Both the position numbers and the translations under genes were made by a program. Under the pieces are notes generated by a model that worked only from the letters and a program-made list of their open reading frames with translations, was not told where the DNA came from and made no database searches. Positions 5,376 through 8,091 of a stretch of DNA of 8,091 bases are shown piece by piece (position 1 is the stretch's first letter; the number at the start of each line of letters is the position of its first letter). Origin of the DNA: JAXDLH01 sp034666705 (GTDB lineage Bacteria; Chloroflexota; UBA6077; SHYK01); assembly GCA_034666705.1 (NCBI GenBank), contig JAXDLH010000417.1:1-8091 (forward strand). The letters are read 5' to 3'.

Positions 5376-6062
5376 TTACAACACTCGGCGCCGCAGGCGG
5401 GGCAGGTCGGTGATCTCGAGCCGTCGGGTCCGCCGGGCGATGAGGCCCTGATCCTCGTACCAACCGAGGAGCTTGTTCACGCTCGCCCGCGTGGCTCCCA
5501 CCATCCCAGCAAGGTCCTCCTGGGTGAGCGGGAGCTGGATCTCGATCGCGTTGCCAAGCGGCGTGCCGTGCGTCTCAGCTAACTCGACCAGCTTTTTCGC
5601 GAGCCGCCCCTCGAGGTCGAGAAAGGCGAGATCCGATACTTGCGTCGTGAGATCGCGAATCTTGTTGGCGAGCGAAGCCAATACGCGCTCGTTCGCAGCC
5701 TGATTGGTCCGCAGCAGGTTCAGGAAGTCGTCGTGGTGCAGCGTCACTGCCGCCACGGGCTCGAGGGCTTGCACCGTGGCCGAGCGCGGGCTGTCGTCAA
5801 TAAGCGCCAGCTCGCCGTGGCACTCGCCTGGCCCAATGATCCGCAACACGGTCTCGGCGCCGTGCGGCGACAGGACGGTAACCTTGGCTGTGCCTGATTC
5901 CAGCACGTGCAGCGTATCGCCCGGGTCACCACCGTGATAGATGACCTCGCCCCGCCGGTACGTCCGCCGGCGGGCATGCGCTGCGAGTTGGGCAAGGAGC
6001 TCGTCCGGCAAGCCCGCGAGCAAATCTGATAGCGCGAGCGTGCGTTGCGCTGCGGCTTGCAT
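5376..6062 (-). CDS. Crp/Fnr-family transcriptional regulator
   Basis: The 228-residue protein has the two standard Crp/Fnr domains and about the usual length. Residues 10-115 form the cyclic-nucleotide-binding beta-barrel: YRRGEVIYHGGDPGDTLHVLESGTAKV and then the phosphate-binding cassette GELALIDDSPRSATVQA (83-99). This keeps the Glu and Arg-Ser that contact cAMP in E. coli Crp, so cAMP binding is plausible. There is no N-terminal Cys cluster of the Fnr iron-sulfur type; Cys81 is the only cysteine. Residues 125-160 are the dimer helix. The winged helix-turn-helix follows, LTQEDLAGMVGATRASVNKLLGWYEDQGLI (179-208). In the recognition helix the Arg is kept (R192), while the usual Glu is Ala193 and the later Arg is Lys197. 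The start at 6062 has a modest GAAGGG site. The methyltransferase gene lies 99 bases upstream on the same strand. Confidence 0.92.
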   Translation of the reverse strand: MQAAAQRTLALSDLLAGLPDELLAQLAAHARRRTYRRGEVIYHGGDPGDTLHVLESGTAKVTVLSPHGAETVLRIIGPGECHGELALIDDSPRSATVQALEPVAAVTLHHDDFLNLLRTNQAANERVLASLANKIRDLTTQVSDLAFLDLEGRLAKKLVELAETHGTPLGNAIEIQLPLTQEDLAGMVGATRASVNKLLGWYEDQGLIARRTRRLEITDLPRLRRRVL

Positions 6063-6161
6063 GACCAGTTCCCTTCGCCGATGGTTGGTGGGCTGTCGCT
6101 GCGGGTTGCGGGCGCCATATGTCTGAGTTGTCGCCAGGATAGGGGCACACCGCGAAGCGAG

Positions 6162-6851
6162 TCAAATGTCGGGTGGGGCTGGGTCGGATGAGGCGGCCGG
6201 TTGCCAGGGTCCTGTGCTGCGAGCGATCACCGCGAACAAGGGGTCGGCGCCGGGCTGAGGCGGGGAACGGTCCAGCCATTGGATCGACGCCCAATTGCCT
6301 GCGGCACGAAGATACTGCTCGACCAGCCGGCCGTGGTCCTCGTCGCCAAGAGTCTGCCAGATATACACGGCCTTGGTCGGGAAGCAGCGGTTGGAGAAGG
6401 TGATGACCAGCGGGGCGCCCAGTGCGAGCACGCGGCCGACTTCGCGCAGCACCGTCGGCGCGCGCACGAGGTATTGGATCGACACGCAGAGCCCCGCGCC
6501 GTCGAATTCCCCGTCTCCGAAGGGAAGCTGTGGGTCGCGGTTCAGGTTCTGGACGACGTGCTCGGTCAGCCGCGGGTTGGCGGCCAATTCCGGCTCGTTC
6601 ATCCCGACCCCGACGACGCGCCCGTACGTTACCTCAGGTGGCAGATGGCTGACCCAACTGCTCATCAGGTCGAGGATCGCGCCGCCGGGCGGGAAGTATT
6701 CGCGGTAGAGCTGCGTCACCGCGCCGATCGCCGCATCGTCGATGTGCGTGACCAGGCGCGGCTGCATGTAGAAGAGCTCGTCCGCTGACTCGTCGTACCT
6801 GCGAAACGCGTCGTCGGGCGAGATGCGCGCGGCCGGCTGCTCGTCGTTCAT
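6162..6851 (-). CDS. Class I SAM-dependent methyltransferase (Methyltransf_11-like)
   Basis: The 229-residue cytoplasmic protein starts at 6851, with AGGAGG (complement of 6856-6861) four bases upstream. The Rossmann-type core runs from about residue 56 to 155: AILDLMSSWVSHLPPEV (motif I region), VVGVGMNEPELAANPRL (motif II region), LPFGDGEFDGAGLCVSIQYLVRAPTVLREVGRVLALGAPLVITFSNRCF (motifs post-I to IV). The usual motif I glycine cluster (DxGxGxG) is replaced by DLMSSWVSH. I recall this as typical of a widespread uncharacterised methyltransferase group, so it need not mean loss of function. The substrate is unknown. It is divergent from the MFS gene and upstream of the Crp/Fnr gene, with a 99-base gap large enough for a separate promoter. 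Confidence 0.87.
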   Translation of the reverse strand: MNDEQPAARISPDDAFRRYDESADELFYMQPRLVTHIDDAAIGAVTQLYREYFPPGGAILDLMSSWVSHLPPEVTYGRVVGVGMNEPELAANPRLTEHVVQNLNRDPQLPFGDGEFDGAGLCVSIQYLVRAPTVLREVGRVLALGAPLVITFSNRCFPTKAVYIWQTLGDEDHGRLVEQYLRAAGNWASIQWLDRSPPQPGADPLFAVIARSTGPWQPAASSDPAPPDI

Positions 6852-6942
6852 CGGCCCTCCTATCCAATCGTACTGTGCTCGCCATCCTTCGCAATGTGAA
6901 GTATTATGGGCCAGTCACCGATCTCGCCCACCGGGGAAGCGT
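6852..6942. promoter_or_regulatory. Divergent promoter region between methyltransferase and MFS genes
   Basis: This 91-base gap must hold signals for both directions. An AT-rich core at 6902-6908 reads TATTAT on the plus strand and CATAAT (6908-6903) on the minus strand, both plausible -10 boxes. Neither has a good -35 partner at 16-18 bases. A lone TGTGA (6895-6899) has no matching second half. Confidence 0.35.
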
Positions 6943-8091
6943 GTGCCCGCTGCTCTTCGCCATCGCGACTTCGCCATCTTCTGGTACGGCCTCGTCGTCT
7001 CGGGGATTGGCAGCCAGTTCTCATCCGTCGCGAGCGCCTGGCAAATCTATGAGTTGACGGGGTCGCCGCTCCAGATCGGCTTGCTCGGCCTATCGCGCGC
7101 GATCCCCCAGATGGGCCTCCAACTGTTCGGCGGCGTGCTCGCTGACGCGCTCGACCGCCGACGCCTGATGATGCTCACGCAGTTGACGCAGCTCTGCGTG
7201 TCCGCCTCACTGGTCGCGCTCACGCTCGCCGGGCTGATCTCGCCGGCTATTCTCTATGCGGCGAACGTGCTCGCGGCCTTTTCGACGGCACTCGAGAATC
7301 CCGCTCGCCAGGCGCTGGTGCCGAACCTTGTTCCCCGTGAAGAGCTGACGAGCGCGCTTTCGCTGAACAGCACCCAGCGAACCCTTGGCCAGATCGCTGG
7401 CCCGACGATCGCCGGCCTCGTACTCGCCACCGGCGGTATCGCCTGGTGCTACGCGGTCGATGCGTCCTCCTGGGTGGTGATGCTGGGCGCGCTGCTGTTG
7501 ATCAATAGTCGCCAGACCGCGACGCGCGGCCGGCGCGCCGTGTCGCTGGGCGCACTGCAGGAGGGCGTCCACTTCGTGTGGAGTAACCAGATCTTGCTCT
7601 GGTTCATGGTGCTCGACTTTGCCGCCACCTTTTTTGGCGGGCCTCGCGCGTTGATGCCCATTTATGCGAAAGAGATCCTCGACGTTGGCGCGCAGGGCCT
7701 CGGCGTTCTCTACTCAGCGGCGTCGATCGGCGCGCTTGCCGGCGCGCTGGTCGTCAACAAGCTGCCTCGGCGCGACCGCGCGTCGCGGTGGGTGCTCGCG
7801 GGCGTGGCGTTCTATGGGCTATGCACCTGCGCCTTCGCGGTCTCGACGAATTTCTGGGTATCGCTGCTTATGCTGGCGGGCACCGGTCTCGGCAATACGG
7901 TGAGCACTGTGCTGCGCGGTACCGTCGACCAACTGGTCACGCCCGACGAGTTGCGCGGTCGCGTGCAAGCGGTTAAAGGCGTCTTTACCAACGGCGGGCC
8001 ACAGCTTAGCCAGTTCGAGTCCGGCGTGGTCGCCGACCTGTGGGGCGTCCAGTTCTCGGCGCTCTCGGGTGGTGTGGCGACGGTCCTCGTC
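6943..8091 (+). CDS. MFS exporter (MFS_3/EntS-like), C-terminus cut by window edge
   Basis: The frame is open for 383 codons to the right edge. It contains no upstream ATG back to the preceding gene, so the GTG at 6943 is taken as the start: it gives PAALRHRDFAIFWYG, the usual MFS_3 opening, and GGGGA (6933-6937) lies five bases upstream. Hydrophobic helices alternate with short loops throughout, about ten helices in the part seen. The motif A loop GGVLADALDRRR (63-74) lies between helices 2 and 3. PARQALVPNLVPREELTSALSLNS (120-143) and PDELRGRVQAV (about 345-355) are typical of the MFS_3/EntS-like drug or siderophore exporters. It would pump small molecules out using the proton gradient; the substrate is not predictable. 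It is divergent from the methyltransferase. Confidence 0.88.
   Translation, partial: MPAALRHRDFAIFWYGLVVSGIGSQFSSVASAWQIYELTGSPLQIGLLGLSRAIPQMGLQLFGGVLADALDRRRLMMLTQLTQLCVSASLVALTLAGLISPAILYAANVLAAFSTALENPARQALVPNLVPREELTSALSLNSTQRTLGQIAGPTIAGLVLATGGIAWCYAVDASSWVVMLGALLLINSRQTATRGRRAVSLGALQEGVHFVWSNQILLWFMVLDFAATFFGGPRALMPIYAKEILDVGAQGLGVLYSAASIGALAGALVVNKLPRRDRASRWVLAGVAFYGLCTCAFAVSTNFWVSLLMLAGTGLGNTVSTVLRGTVDQLVTPDELRGRVQAVKGVFTNGGPQLSQFESGVVADLWGVQFSALSGGVATVLV

Noticed and set aside
6906..6942. ATG at 6906 as start of the MFS gene
   Set aside because: It is out of frame with the MFS protein. It would need a frameshift, and GTG 6943 with GGGGA upstream gives a typical N-terminus.

Overview
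The window is chromosomal-looking DNA from a high-GC bacterium. It has short intergenic gaps, strong purine-rich Shine-Dalgarno sites in front of most genes, and mostly ATG starts. No tRNA, rRNA, CRISPR array, transposase or phage gene is visible. The lineage cannot be fixed from sequence alone. The mix of a Tat-type lipoprotein of the ABC_sub_bind family, a Crp/Fnr regulator with a VNK-type recognition helix and an MFS_3 exporter would fit Chloroflexota (Thermomicrobia-like) or another high-GC environmental group. This is a weak inference.

Layout. (1) 1-432, minus strand: N-terminal part of a membrane sensor protein (probably a Cache-domain histidine kinase or cyclase) running off the left edge. 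It is divergent from (2) 523-1557, plus strand: an ABC_sub_bind-family substrate-binding lipoprotein with a good promoter at 461-489. (3) 1595-3370, minus strand: a compact three-gene cluster, read as a GRDP-like protein (3370->2888), a two-domain GNAT-fold protein (2865->1921) and a small 83-residue protein (1846->1595) that resembles the NHLP/Os1348-type RiPP-precursor clan. A Crp-like palindrome and a second perfect 20-bp palindrome lie just upstream, at 3411-3446. (4) 3768-5230, plus strand: two tandem paralogous single-pass membrane proteins of unknown function that share a C-terminal CX9C pair. (5) A 15-bp perfect inverted repeat at 5277-5319, probably a terminator, separates them from (6) the minus-strand pair methyltransferase (6851->6162) and Crp/Fnr regulator (6062->5376). 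(7) 6943-8091, plus strand: an MFS exporter, truncated by the right edge.

How the parts may work together. The sensor and substrate-binding lipoprotein probably form a ligand-sensing pair. The most unusual unit is the minus-strand cluster 1595-3370: a leader-like small protein co-directional with an acetyltransferase-fold protein and a GRDP-like protein, with no standard RiPP cyclase, radical SAM enzyme or lanthionine synthetase nearby. It may be an uncharacterised peptide-modification cassette. The Crp-like site in front of it and the Crp-family gene 2 kb away suggest, but do not prove, local regulation. The paralogous membrane proteins match no family I can name.
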